Below are positions 1 to 7,402 of a stretch of 32,434 bases of DNA, piece by piece. The stretch is from JAAXTX01 sp037139695 (lineage in GTDB: Bacteria > Patescibacteriota > Minisyncoccia > Moranbacterales > UBA1568), in the NCBI GenBank assembly GCA_037139695.1, contig JBAXFX010000004.1, forward strand, positions 1-32,434, written 5' to 3'. The translations under genes and the position numbers were made by a program. The notes under the pieces were generated by a model. It was not told the DNA's origin, did no database searches, and saw only the letters and a program-made list of their open reading frames with translations. Within the stretch, counting starts at the first letter, position 1. Each line of letters starts with the position of its first letter.

Positions 1-45
1 GGCTAAGACAATATGCGATAATTTCATTCGATGGTTGCGCTTCCT

Positions 46-87
46 CCAAGGAGCTAAGCTCCTGTATACAGGAGCTTAGCTCCTTGG
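46..87. repeat. Perfect 42-bp palindrome made of two mini-hairpins
   Basis: All 21 bases of the left arm pair with the right arm with no loop and no mismatch. Each half is itself a small hairpin: GGAGC-TAA-GCTCC at 50-62 and GGAGC-TTA-GCTCC at 71-83, each with a 3-nt loop. It lies downstream of the rpsI terminator, outside any gene. It belongs with the other 3-nt-loop hairpins of the window by structure, not by sequence. There is no adjoining T-run, so it does not look like an intrinsic terminator. Confidence 0.85.
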
Positions 88-114
88 GAAAGTCGTTCTT
101 CATTCCGGAACCCA

Positions 115-258
115 TCCCCTTCGTTTCCCTTCCGTCCTTTGTTCCCCCTTCGTTTCCCCTTCATCTCCCCTTCCGTCTTTGCGAGGAGTCTTCGACGAAG
201 CAATCCAGTTCTGTCGCTTGCGAGCTTTGCGGGAGAATTCCCAAGGTCCAACCTTAGG
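115..258. repeat. Non-coding stretch: pyrimidine tract, GCGAGGAG..GAAGCAATCC repeat and a mini-hairpin
   Basis: Bases 115-180 are almost pure C/T on the plus strand, with two imperfect copies of a unit beginning CCCCTTCGTTTCCC. Bases 174-208 (TTTGCGAGGAG, a spacer, then CGACGAAGCAATCC) resemble a dispersed repeat seen in many bacterial genomes, with core ATTGCGAGGAGCGAAGCGAC followed by GAAGCAATCT. That comparison is from memory. Bases 243-255 form AAGGT-CCA-ACCTT, another hairpin with a 3-nt loop. I see no credible gene between 1 and 305. Confidence 0.5.
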
Positions 259-304
259 AAAGAAAGCGACTCTCCGAAGTGGGATCGTTTCGATTTCCGA
301 GAGA

Positions 305-340
305 AAACAAAAACCCCGCTCTTCACGAAGGGCGGGGTTG
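305..340 (-). terminator. Intrinsic terminator of the ribosomal protein operon
   Basis: On the minus strand a stem AACCCCGC-CTTC / GAAG-GCGGGGTT is followed by TTTTTG. It sits about 17 bases past the rpsI stop, where the long infA-to-rpsI operon should end. Confidence 0.85.
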
Positions 341-356
341 AAATCGATTCGAGTGA

Positions 357-815
357 CTAGCGCTTGCTCCACTGCGGAGCACGGCGGGCCTTCTTGAGTC
401 CCGGTTTCTTGCGCTCGACGGAACGGGCATCGCGGGTAAGGAATCCATGCACACGAAGCAACGTTCGCTGAGTCTCGTCATGCTTAAGGATGGCACGGGC
501 CACACCGAGACGGATCGCTTCCGCCTGCGCGTTCGTACCGCCGCCCTTGACCGTCGCCGAGACGACGAAATCACCGGAAAGTCCGAGTGCCACAAGTGGC
601 GCGAGCAAGACCGGCTGGAGCGCGACCGGAAAATACGTCGTGTACTCTTTCTTGTTGACGATGTGCTTGTCGTTTCCCTTATCCGGATACAGCCGAACCT
701 GAGCGACGGCCGTCTTGCGACGTCCGACGGCATAAAGATACTTGCCGCTCGTGGCGGAAGCCTTCGCGGGAACCTTTTTCTCCTTCTTCTCGATGATTGC
801 GGTTTTCGTGGCCAT
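357..815 (-). CDS. rpsI: 30S ribosomal protein uS9
   Basis: This is ribosomal protein uS9 of the small-subunit head, whose C-terminal tail reaches the P-site tRNA. The 152-residue product has a short lysine-rich N-terminal extension (about 25 residues) and then the family core, including YAVGRRKTAVAQVRLYPG-like sequence and a KKARRAPQWSKR C-terminus that matches the usual KAPQFSKR ending. It is the last gene of the operon, 4 bases after rplM, and the rplM-rpsI pairing is the usual bacterial one. A terminator follows directly. Nothing looks broken. Confidence 0.97.
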   Translation of the reverse strand: MATKTAIIEKKEKKVPAKASATSGKYLYAVGRRKTAVAQVRLYPDKGNDKHIVNKKEYTTYFPVALQPVLLAPLVALGLSGDFVVSATVKGGGTNAQAEAIRLGVARAILKHDETQRTLLRVHGFLTRDARSVERKKPGLKKARRAPQWSKR

Positions 816-819
816 ATCC

Positions 820-1224
820 TTATTCGTGATTCACATGAATAGTCTCTTCCTCGCGCTGCTCATCCTTGTACATCCGAAGCCGGGTGAGCATCCGCGCTCG
901 AAGCTTGTTCTTCGGAAGCATCCCGTATACGGCCTGATAGAGCACCTTGCGGGAGTCTTTCTTCATCTGGTCCTTGAAAGCGATGGAACGGATGCCTCCC
1001 GGATACCCGCTGAAATGGTGATACATCTTGTCGTCGCCCTTGTTGCCGGTGACCTGGAGCCCGTCGGTATTCACGACCACCACGAAATCACCGCCGTCGA
1101 TATTCGGGGCATAATCGACTTTCGTCTTTCCCGAGACAACGCCGACGATCTCCGTCGCGAGCCGACCAAGGACCTTTCCCTGGGCATCGAACAGATGGTA
1201 TTTCCGGTTGACCTGATGTTTCAT
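820..1224 (-). CDS. rplM: 50S ribosomal protein uL13
   Basis: This is ribosomal protein uL13, an early-assembling large-subunit protein. The 134-residue product has the family motifs near the N-terminus (DAQGKVLGRLAT) and the VYGMLPKNKLRARMLTRLRMY segment close to the C-terminus. It is slightly shorter than the E. coli protein (142 residues) but complete. It is 12 bases downstream of rplQ and 4 bases upstream of rpsI, so the genes are surely co-transcribed. Confidence 0.97.
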   Translation of the reverse strand: MKHQVNRKYHLFDAQGKVLGRLATEIVGVVSGKTKVDYAPNIDGGDFVVVVNTDGLQVTGNKGDDKMYHHFSGYPGGIRSIAFKDQMKKDSRKVLYQAVYGMLPKNKLRARMLTRLRMYKDEQREEETIHVNHE

Positions 1225-1236
1225 ACGGTTGGATTC

Positions 1237-1608
1237 CTAGGCAACAAATTCGATGACGGCCATTTTGGCGCCGTCCCCTTTTCTCGCTTCAAGCTTCACG
1301 ACGCGGACATAGCCGCTATCGCGCCCCTCGAACCGGGAGATGAACTCCGGGGACACGAGCTTCTCGACCGTCGCGGTGGGAAGCGTCCGGCGCAACTCAC
1401 GAATGGCATTGAGTTTCTTCGTCGAGTCGACGACGCTCTTCTTCGCCTTGTTCATGAGAGGATCCACCTTGTCCTTGAGCTCCTTTGCCTTGGCAAGGGT
1501 GGTCTCGATCCGCTCGTGCAACACGAGGCTGCCGAACATCGTCCGGAACAGCGCACGGCGTTGGTTCCGGTTCCTGCTCAGTATCCGTCCCGATTTTCTG
1601 TGATTCAT
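1237..1608 (-). CDS. rplQ: 50S ribosomal protein bL17
   Basis: This is ribosomal protein bL17, located near the exit of the peptide tunnel. The 123-residue product begins MNHRKSGRILSRNRNQRRAL, the hallmark start of this family, and keeps the LVLHERIETTLAKAKELKD segment. Length is normal (about 120-127). It follows rpoA by 23 bases, as in most bacteria, which leaves no room for a lost C-terminal part of rpoA between them. Confidence 0.97.
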   Translation of the reverse strand: MNHRKSGRILSRNRNQRRALFRTMFGSLVLHERIETTLAKAKELKDKVDPLMNKAKKSVVDSTKKLNAIRELRRTLPTATVEKLVSPEFISRFEGRDSGYVRVVKLEARKGDGAKMAVIEFVA

Positions 1609-1631
1609 ACGAAAAGCTCGCTACGATCCGA

Positions 1632-2402
1632 TTATTCCGAAACTTCCGGCTTCACTTCTTCCTTTTCCTTCTTCGCGGTCTTCTTGGCGGCCTTCTTCGG
1701 GGTGGCGACAACCTCTTCCGAAGCGGTCTCGTCCTGAATGGCCGAGAACTGCCCGACGAGGATATCCACTGCCTTCGCGAACGCGGCTTCCGGCGCGATA
1801 CTGCCGTCCGTCACGACCTCGATCGAGACCTTGTCATAATCCGTCCGCTTGCCAACGCGCATGTTCTCGATCTCGTAGTTCACGCGACGCACCGGCGTGT
1901 AGATCGCGTCGAGCGCGATCTTGCCGATCTCGCGTTCCTCCACCTCGCGCACCTCGACCGGAACGTATCCGATACCCTTCCCGATCTCGAGTTCCATCTC
2001 GAACTCGGCCTTCTTGTCAGTCAATGTGACGATGTGCTGGTCGGGATTCACGATCTCGACCGAAGACGGCGCCTTGATATCGCCGGCCGTCGCGATACAC
2101 TCGCCCTTGACCTTGAGCGTCACCATGACCGCTTCGTCGCCATGCAGGCGGAAGCGAAGCTGCTTGAGATTAAGGAGGATCTGGACGGCATCCTCGAGTA
2201 CGCCCGGAATCGCGGTGAATTCGTGCGAGACACCCTTGATCTTCACCGACTGTGCGGCCGCGCCCTCAAGCGAGGACAGAAGAACACGACGGATCGCGTT
2301 GCCGAGCGTCGCACCATAACCGGGATAGCATCCCTGGATCTCGAATTTCGCGACATGGTCACCGATCTGGGTGACTTTGGGTTTCTGTGGTACCGGAATC
2401 AT
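1632..2402 (-). CDS. rpoA: RNA polymerase alpha subunit, N-terminal domain only
   Basis: The product forms the alpha dimer on which beta and beta' assemble. The 256 residues cover the N-terminal domain from the start through the last helix (AFAKAVDILVGQFSAI, about 208-225), including GYGATLGNAIRRVLLSSLEG (about 28-47), which contacts the other subunits. The usual linker and helix-hairpin-helix C-terminal domain (about 80-90 residues), which binds UP elements and activators, is missing. In its place is a tail of about 25 residues rich in Lys, Glu and Ala (PKKAAKKTAKKEKEEVKPE). The stop is followed within 23 bases by rplQ. The identity is certain; the absence of the alpha-CTD is seen directly. 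Confidence 0.96.
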   Translation of the reverse strand: MIPVPQKPKVTQIGDHVAKFEIQGCYPGYGATLGNAIRRVLLSSLEGAAAQSVKIKGVSHEFTAIPGVLEDAVQILLNLKQLRFRLHGDEAVMVTLKVKGECIATAGDIKAPSSVEIVNPDQHIVTLTDKKAEFEMELEIGKGIGYVPVEVREVEEREIGKIALDAIYTPVRRVNYEIENMRVGKRTDYDKVSIEVVTDGSIAPEAAFAKAVDILVGQFSAIQDETASEEVVATPKKAAKKTAKKEKEEVKPEVSE

Positions 2403-2470
2403 AGGTTTTCTCCGAACGCTCCGGCGGCGCGTTGCGGCGCCGGGACATCCTCCTTCGGATTACTTATGGG

Positions 2471-3100
2471 TTACTTCGAGTAGTACTCGACGACAAGCTG
2501 GGGGTCGACATTCACCTCGACATCGTCACGGCCCGGCAGGGAAACCACTTTCCCTTCGAGCTTGACCGCGTCCATATCGAGCCACTTCGGGATATCTTTC
2601 TTCCCGGAAAGCTTCTCGGGGAGATCCTTGAAATAGGTTTTCTCGCGCTTGCCCGGCTTCACGGTGATCACGTCTCCAGGGCTCACTTCGAACGACGGGA
2701 TATTCATGCGGCGACCGTTCACGGAAAAACAACTGTGCGAGACGAGCTGACGGGCCAGTGCGCGCGACGGGGCAAACCCGAGCCGATACACCGCGTTGTC
2801 CAGACGGCGCTCGAGACGGCCGAGGAGCTCATTCCCGACGATGCCCTTGCGACGGCTCGCGTCGTCGAAGTGACAGCGGAACTGGCGCTCCATAACGCCA
2901 TACACACGCTTGATCTTCTGCTTCATGGCCAACTGACGGCCAAATTCGCTACCGGATCGGGACGGCTTGGCACCGTGCACTCCCGGGGCGGTCGGACGGC
3001 GGACCATCGCGCACTTCTGCGAAAAACAACGCTCCCCCTTGAGGAAGAGTTTCTCGCCGGCGCGGCGGCAAAGCCTGCATTTATCCATGATTCGTGCCAT
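2471..3100 (-). CDS. rpsD: 30S ribosomal protein uS4, zinc-binding form
   Basis: This is ribosomal protein uS4, a primary 16S rRNA binder that nucleates assembly of the small-subunit body. In many bacteria it also represses its own operon. The 209-residue product has four N-terminal cysteines (C8, C11, C25, C30) fitting the zinc-binding C+ type. The S4 RNA-binding domain follows (RLDNAVYRLGFAPSRALARQLVSH, then FSVNGRRMNIPSFEVSPGD). The C-terminal half is intact to VNVDPQLVVEYYSK. It lies between rpsK and rpoA in the standard order. Confidence 0.97.
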   Translation of the reverse strand: MARIMDKCRLCRRAGEKLFLKGERCFSQKCAMVRRPTAPGVHGAKPSRSGSEFGRQLAMKQKIKRVYGVMERQFRCHFDDASRRKGIVGNELLGRLERRLDNAVYRLGFAPSRALARQLVSHSCFSVNGRRMNIPSFEVSPGDVITVKPGKREKTYFKDLPEKLSGKKDIPKWLDMDAVKLEGKVVSLPGRDDVEVNVDPQLVVEYYSK

Positions 3101-3124
3101 ATCGTTTCGCTTCTTGGTCCGTGA

Positions 3125-3583
3125 TTAGATTCTCCGCGGTCGCTGAGGACGGCAACCGTTGTGCGGGAGAGGGGTAATATCCTTGATTGAAAGGAGGACG
3201 AATCCGTTGTTGGCGAGCGCGCGGACCGATGCCTCGCGACCGCTGCCGACCCCCTTCACGAACACGTCGAGTTCCGAAAGGCCGAACTTCTTCACCTTCT
3301 CGGCGACCTCGGCGACCACCTGCGTGGCGGCGTACGGAGTCGACTTCTTCGCGCCCTTGAACCCGAGGTGTCCCGCGCTCGACCAGGCGAGTACGGCACC
3401 ATTCTGATCTGTCAGGGTGACGATGGTGTTGTTGTACGTACACTGAACACTTGCCCGTCCGCGAAAGACGGACTTCTTCCCCTTCTTCTTTTTCTTCCCG
3501 GCCTCGGCGGACGTGACCGCACCCTCGGCGTTTTCCGCCACGGTATCGATCGTCGTCGCGTCTTTCTGTACTTCGTCTGCCAT
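3125..3583 (-). CDS. rpsK: 30S ribosomal protein uS11
   Basis: This is ribosomal protein uS11 of the platform. The 152-residue product has an N-terminal extension of about 38 residues that is acidic and then lysine-rich (GKKKKKGKKS). The conserved core follows: CTYNNTIVTLTDQNGAVLAWSSAGHLGFKGAKKSTPYAA, a stretch around VFVKGVGSGREASVRAL, and a C-terminal DITPLPHNGCRPQRPRRI. The tail is a small variant of the usual GCRPPKRRRV. The gene sits between rpsM and rpsD. Confidence 0.97.
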   Translation of the reverse strand: MADEVQKDATTIDTVAENAEGAVTSAEAGKKKKKGKKSVFRGRASVQCTYNNTIVTLTDQNGAVLAWSSAGHLGFKGAKKSTPYAATQVVAEVAEKVKKFGLSELDVFVKGVGSGREASVRALANNGFVLLSIKDITPLPHNGCRPQRPRRI

Positions 3584-3641
3584 ATCCTTTGATGGTGATA
3601 TCGTCGTTTATGCCGTCAGTCCGATTCGGAGCAATCGCTGG

Positions 3642-4031
3642 TTACGTCTTGGCCGCATCCTTGCGACGGCCACTTCCCATCGTGCGACGGACGTTCCCGC
3701 GAACGGTCCGGGTATTCGTCTTGGTCCGCTGACCGCGCACCGGAAGTCCCTTCTGATGGCGGGAACCGCGGTAGCACCCGATCTCGCGCAGACGCTTGAT
3801 GCTCATCTTCACCTGGTGACGGAGTTCTCCCTCGACACGATGTCCCTTTTCGATCGCCTCGCGGAGCCGGTTGGCGTCGACCGAGGAGAGATCCTTCGTC
3901 CGGGTGGCAGGATCGATGGACAGCTCGTCGAGAATCTTCCGACTGGAGGCCGGACCGATGCCGTATATATAGGTGAGAGATACGTCGATCCGTTTCCCGT
4001 CCGGAATGTTGACGCCTGCGATTCGAACCAT
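3642..4031 (-). CDS. rpsM: 30S ribosomal protein uS13
   Basis: This is ribosomal protein uS13 of the head, which contacts the P-site tRNA and the large subunit. The 129-residue product starts MVRIAGVNIPDGKRIDVSLTY and has YIYGIGPASSRKIL (helix-hairpin-helix type) and GSRHQKGLPVRGQRTKTNTRT near the end, all diagnostic. The length is normal. It follows rpmJ by 36 bases. Confidence 0.97.
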   Translation of the reverse strand: MVRIAGVNIPDGKRIDVSLTYIYGIGPASSRKILDELSIDPATRTKDLSSVDANRLREAIEKGHRVEGELRHQVKMSIKRLREIGCYRGSRHQKGLPVRGQRTKTNTRTVRGNVRRTMGSGRRKDAAKT

Positions 4032-4067
4032 AATGGATATTGTTTTAGCTTCGTTAGCTTCTACCGC

Positions 4068-4181
4068 CTACCCTTGCCGCTGCTTGTGCTTCGGGTTCGT
4101 GCAGATGACGAACACCTTTCCCTGACGGCGGACGATCTTGCAGTGGGCGCAGATTTTTTTCACCGATGCTCGTACTTTCAT
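4068..4181 (-). CDS. rpmJ: 50S ribosomal protein bL36
   Basis: This 37-residue protein begins MKVRASVKKICAHCKIVRRQ and ends NPKHKQRQG. Cysteines C11, C14 and C27 with H32 form the zinc-ribbon ligand set of the family. bL36 helps organise 23S rRNA in the large subunit. The position between infA and rpsM is the conserved one. The start ATG is at 4179-4181 and the TAG stop at 4068-4070. Confidence 0.96.
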   Translation of the reverse strand: MKVRASVKKICAHCKIVRRQGKVFVICTNPKHKQRQG

Positions 4182-4212
4182 AACGTTTCACGTAATAACC
4201 TGTCAACCGTTT

Positions 4213-4437
4213 TTATTGGCGAAGCCGCTGGACGATCCGTCCCTTCGAAAGGTCGTAGGGGGAAAGCTCGATAATGACCTTGTCGCCTTGCAAGAGTCTG
4301 ATGTAATGGACCCGCATCTTTCCGGAGATATGACCGAGCACCTCATGCCCGTTCTCGAGCTTGATCTTGAAGGTCGCGCTCGGAAGGGATTCGGCGACCA
4401 CGCCCTCCATCCGTATGACATCTTTCGTATTTCCCAT
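4213..4437 (-). CDS. infA: Translation initiation factor IF-1
   Basis: IF-1 is a single OB-fold protein that binds the A site of the 30S subunit during initiation. The 74-residue product has the family pattern: EGVVAESLPSATFKIKLENGHEVLGHISGKMR and then LLQGDKVIIELSPYDLSKGRIV. The length matches the usual 71-73. It is the first gene of the operon, with a promoter at 4572-4600 and an untranslated leader of about 125 bases. I see no clear Shine-Dalgarno sequence before the ATG. Confidence 0.97.
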   Translation of the reverse strand: MGNTKDVIRMEGVVAESLPSATFKIKLENGHEVLGHISGKMRVHYIRLLQGDKVIIELSPYDLSKGRIVQRLRQ

Positions 4438-4571
4438 AGAGGGATTTTTTCTTTATGACCGATAAAACAAAGCAAAAACAGAAAGCTCTTCCGCCGGGCG
4501 ACCGCTCCGAGTTCCTGATGGTATTCCCCATCGCCCTTTGCCCCTTGAAGAAGCTTTTTCTGTGTAGGGTC

Positions 4572-4600
4572 ATTGTAAGAGAGTCTTCGGATTTTGTCAA
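4572..4600 (-). promoter_or_regulatory. Sigma70-type promoter of the infA-rpsI operon
   Basis: On the minus strand there is TTGACA at 4600-4595, a 17-base spacer, and TACAAT at 4577-4572. It lies in the gap upstream of infA, gives a leader of about 125 nt, and is the best match to the bacterial consensus that I saw in the window. Confidence 0.8.
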
Positions 4601-4696
4601 ACCTCGATTCGGATCCCGACCGGTGCCGATACGTCCGGAAGCGCTCTGCACGTGCTAAAAGAGCCGGAATAAAAAAATAGACAGGCAAATAATGCC

Positions 4697-5422
4697 TTAT
4701 TTGCCGTATCTCCGTTCTCGCCTACCGAATTCCTCGACTGCCTCCTTCAAGGCGTCCGCGTCGAAATCAGGGAACAACTTGTCAGAAAAGACGAGCTGCG
4801 AGTCAGCCATCTCCCACATCAGGAATCCCGCCGACAAATGAGCTCCTCCGCCGGTCCGTACCATCAGGTCCACTGGCGACACATCATGGGACAAGAGGTG
4901 CTCCTTCACTGTTTTCTCAGAAACATCTTTCGCGCGAAGCGTCGAATCCGCGACCGACTGAAAGGCTTGGAGCATATCGTCCTTACCGCTGTATGCCAGA
5001 AAAAAATTCAGAAAATATCCGGCATGGTCCTTCGTCTTCCTCTCGATATCGGAAAGAAGCTGCGTCAAAGATGGCGGAAATTGTTCGCGCCACCGACCGA
5101 TGATACGAACACGCACCTGATCACGGACCAATTCCTCGCTCTCGGACAATTCCTGGAAGTGCTCGGAATACACCCGGAGCATTTCACGATTCTCTTTCAA
5201 TGGACGCTTCTTCAGATTATCGAGCGAGGACCCCCAAAACGACAGCTCACGGATACCGAGATCGCGGGCCACCTGGATAAGCTCCTTCATAGTCTTCGCG
5301 CCGGCTTCGTGCCCGTTCCAAGGTTCGAGCCCACGACTCCGCGCCCACCGACGATTTCCGTCGGGGATGATGACCACATGATTCGGGATGACGGATACAG
5401 TCTCTGGCATATCGTATATCAA
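4697..5422 (-). CDS. uppS: Isoprenyl (undecaprenyl) diphosphate synthase, cis-prenyltransferase
   Basis: This cytosolic enzyme extends an allylic diphosphate with isopentenyl diphosphate in cis to give the C55-type carrier lipid for peptidoglycan and glycan synthesis. The 241-residue product has the signature HVVIIPDGNRRWARSRG (15-31, catalytic D21) and the C-terminal block VDLMVRTGGGAHLSAGFLMWEMADSQLVFSDKLFPDF with the substrate-binding Arg. The middle motif reads SSLDNLKKRPLKE instead of the usual FSTENWKRP, a divergence from the E. coli type. The start overlaps the stop of the upstream polyprenyl synthase (ATGA, 4 bases), implying translational coupling. An alternative start lies 4 codons downstream. 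Confidence 0.93.
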   Translation of the reverse strand: MIYDMPETVSVIPNHVVIIPDGNRRWARSRGLEPWNGHEAGAKTMKELIQVARDLGIRELSFWGSSLDNLKKRPLKENREMLRVYSEHFQELSESEELVRDQVRVRIIGRWREQFPPSLTQLLSDIERKTKDHAGYFLNFFLAYSGKDDMLQAFQSVADSTLRAKDVSEKTVKEHLLSHDVSPVDLMVRTGGGAHLSAGFLMWEMADSQLVFSDKLFPDFDADALKEAVEEFGRRERRYGK

Positions 5423-6528
5423 AAAGTCCGTTCGGAGATATAATCAGCGACGGATACAAAGAACCTCCTCGCATCATCGGGAATACGAGCCGATTCGATT
5501 GACCGCTTTGCCTCCTCCACCAATTGAATCATGGAATCCGTAGATGAATCAAGTGCCCCGGATTCCCGCAAGATGGAGCGGAACCGTTCCAAGTCTCCCT
5601 TCCCGAGTTTCCCGGAGGCGAGGATGCGTTTCAGATCGGCCTGTTCGGCCTTTCCGGAACGTTCGAGCGCGAACAACACCGGCAGGGTACGCTTCCCTTC
5701 CTCGATGTCGGAACCGACCGGCTTCCCAAGTTTTTCTTCACTCCCGAACGCGCCGAGGATATCGTCGCGGATTTGGAAGGCGACACCGGTCGGAACGGCA
5801 TATCGGCCAATCGCGTCGACAAGTTCGTTCTCCGACCCGGCCAAAAGCGCCCCGAGAACGAGCGGTCCCTCGACCGTATACTTCGCCGTCTTGTATTCAT
5901 ACATCCGCAAGACGTCGGATCGACCGATGCCCTTGCGAAACTCGAACGAGAGGTCCATCGCCTGACCGATTACGGTATATGAGACGATCTTCTGAAGCTC
6001 GGACAGCGCGCGAAACACGTGCTCGTGCGGGAACCCCGATCGGAAGATGAGGTCGTTGCCGAGCGCCGCCACCATATCGCCGAGGATGATGGCGATCGAA
6101 TCGCCGAAGTGTGTGGCGTCCCCGGTGCGGGGAAAAACGGTCTTCCCGAAGCGGGCATAATGCGCATGAAGCGATTCCCGCCCGTGCCGCAAATCATCGC
6201 GGTCGATTACGTCGTCGTGTATCAGGAGGAACGCGTGCACGAGCTCGATACTCATCGACGCACGCAGGATCCGGTCCTCGTCCGTCCCGCCCGCCGCGAA
6301 GTATCCGGCGCACATCAAGGCCGCACGCAGACGCTTCCCGCCGGCGAGGATGATATCCCGAACCTCGCCGAGCGCATTCGCGACCAATTCATCCTCTTTC
6401 GCCGTTTCGGTGATGACGGTATCGAAATGCGCCCGAAGTAGCGGGTTGATCCGATCACGGAAGGTAGCAAGCCCTGTTTTTGCGTCGGCAAAGAGCGCTT
6501 CGCGCAGACCGGTTTCGTTCATATCCAT
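5419..6528 (-). CDS. Trans-polyprenyl diphosphate synthase (IspA/IspB family)
   Basis: This enzyme condenses isopentenyl diphosphate onto allylic diphosphates in trans, giving farnesyl/geranylgeranyl or longer chains that can prime UppS. Read from ATG 6528 it has 369 residues. It shows GGKRLR (63-68), the first aspartate-rich motif DDVID (105-109) and the second, DDILG (around 253-257), followed by GKPVGSDIEEGKRT. The frame stays open further upstream, to 6639, but that part overlaps the exonuclease gene and is low in conserved character, so 6528 is preferred; it leaves one base after the exonuclease stop. Chain length cannot be read with confidence. Confidence 0.92.
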   Translation of the reverse strand: MDMNETGLREALFADAKTGLATFRDRINPLLRAHFDTVITETAKEDELVANALGEVRDIILAGGKRLRAALMCAGYFAAGGTDEDRILRASMSIELVHAFLLIHDDVIDRDDLRHGRESLHAHYARFGKTVFPRTGDATHFGDSIAIILGDMVAALGNDLIFRSGFPHEHVFRALSELQKIVSYTVIGQAMDLSFEFRKGIGRSDVLRMYEYKTAKYTVEGPLVLGALLAGSENELVDAIGRYAVPTGVAFQIRDDILGAFGSEEKLGKPVGSDIEEGKRTLPVLFALERSGKAEQADLKRILASGKLGKGDLERFRSILRESGALDSSTDSMIQLVEEAKRSIESARIPDDARRFFVSVADYISERTF

Positions 6529-6529
6529 A

Positions 6530-7240
6530 TCACAGTGAGAGAAAATCGGTATACTTCCGATAGAGCGCGAGCGTCGCCCGGAGATCCCCCGAATTATACC
6601 GCGCGATATCCTCGCCCTTCCCATCCCGGAACAAAGCACCTACGTCGTCACCCGAGACGCCACCCGCCTTCGGGCTCTCGATGCCGAACGCGCGCGTCCA
6701 CAGGTGCAGACTCCCCTTGCGTCGCACCGCACCGTAAAACGAGAGCTGCTCGAGGAGGTCGATATGTTTGGCATTACCCGGCTGATAATTCACATAGCGG
6801 TTCGCGACCAGGTTCTTGCCCGGCCGTATCCCATGGATCGCGGAGCGGATCATCAAAAACGGCGCATCAAATGCCCGGCCGTTGAACGAGACGAAGGTGT
6901 CGTATTTTTCCGCCACGTCCCAGAACTTTGCCAGAAGGTCGTATTCCGTCATCGCCTCGAACTTGAATGCGCCCTCCTCGAACCGTTTTCCTTCGCTTCC
7001 CGGCGACTGGTAATATACCGCGCCCTTGTCGCGCTCCGCGTCGAGAACGCCGATCGCGACGATCTGCCCGGTCAGAGGCGAGAACCCAAGCTCCTCCCGG
7101 AGGTCCTTGAGCGAAGCCTGATATTCCCCCTCGTCCTTCGCTTCGCGCCGGATCCACCGTGTGAGCGAGGCCTGCGTCGTCTCGTCGAGCGCGTCGAAAT
7201 CCTCCCCGACCGTCTCGATATCGAATATGAGCGTGGCCAT
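6530..7240 (-). CDS. DEDDy-type 3'-5' exonuclease (RNase H-like fold)
   Basis: The 236-residue product carries all three exonuclease motifs: FDIE (D7, E9), NGRAFDAPFL (Exo II, with the Asp) and RYNSGDL (Exo III, Tyr and Asp four residues apart, DEDDy type). It most resembles the stand-alone exonucleases related to the proofreading domain of family B polymerases (PF10108-like, from memory), which remove 3' ends of DNA or RNA. The start at 7240 (MATLIFD) is preferred over an in-frame Met 20 codons upstream because the motif normally sits at the extreme N-terminus. It is first in a tight unit with the two prenyl synthases; a functional link is not evident. Confidence 0.85.
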   Translation of the reverse strand: MATLIFDIETVGEDFDALDETTQASLTRWIRREAKDEGEYQASLKDLREELGFSPLTGQIVAIGVLDAERDKGAVYYQSPGSEGKRFEEGAFKFEAMTEYDLLAKFWDVAEKYDTFVSFNGRAFDAPFLMIRSAIHGIRPGKNLVANRYVNYQPGNAKHIDLLEQLSFYGAVRRKGSLHLWTRAFGIESPKAGGVSGDDVGALFRDGKGEDIARYNSGDLRATLALYRKYTDFLSL

Positions 7241-7347
7241 ATGCCGGAAACGCGAAACTGATAACCTTCTCAGGGTATCATTTTCAGAAAGGAAAAACAA
7301 ACATACTTATACCGCCGAATCAAATGAATCCATTTCAGCTCACGCGA

Positions 7348-7379
7348 GGGACTCAGTCCCCTCTTGGGGACCGAGTCCC
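7348..7379. repeat. Pair of 3-nt-loop mini-hairpins
   Basis: GGGAC-TCA-GTCCC at 7348-7360 and GGGAC-CGA-GTCCC at 7367-7379 lie side by side. The two units can also pair with each other into one larger, nearly perfect stem. They lie in the 507-base gap between the exonuclease and the NYN gene, about 25 bases left of repeat copy A. There is no T-run. Confidence 0.75.
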
Positions 7380-7402
7380 TTCTACGGGGTACTCGTAATC
7401 TT

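Noticed and set aside
742..2483. Long plus-strand open frames (742-1737 and 1485-2483) opposite rplM, rplQ and rpoA
   Set aside because: They are antisense shadows of well-identified ribosomal and rpoA genes, with composition typical of reverse frames and no family resemblance.
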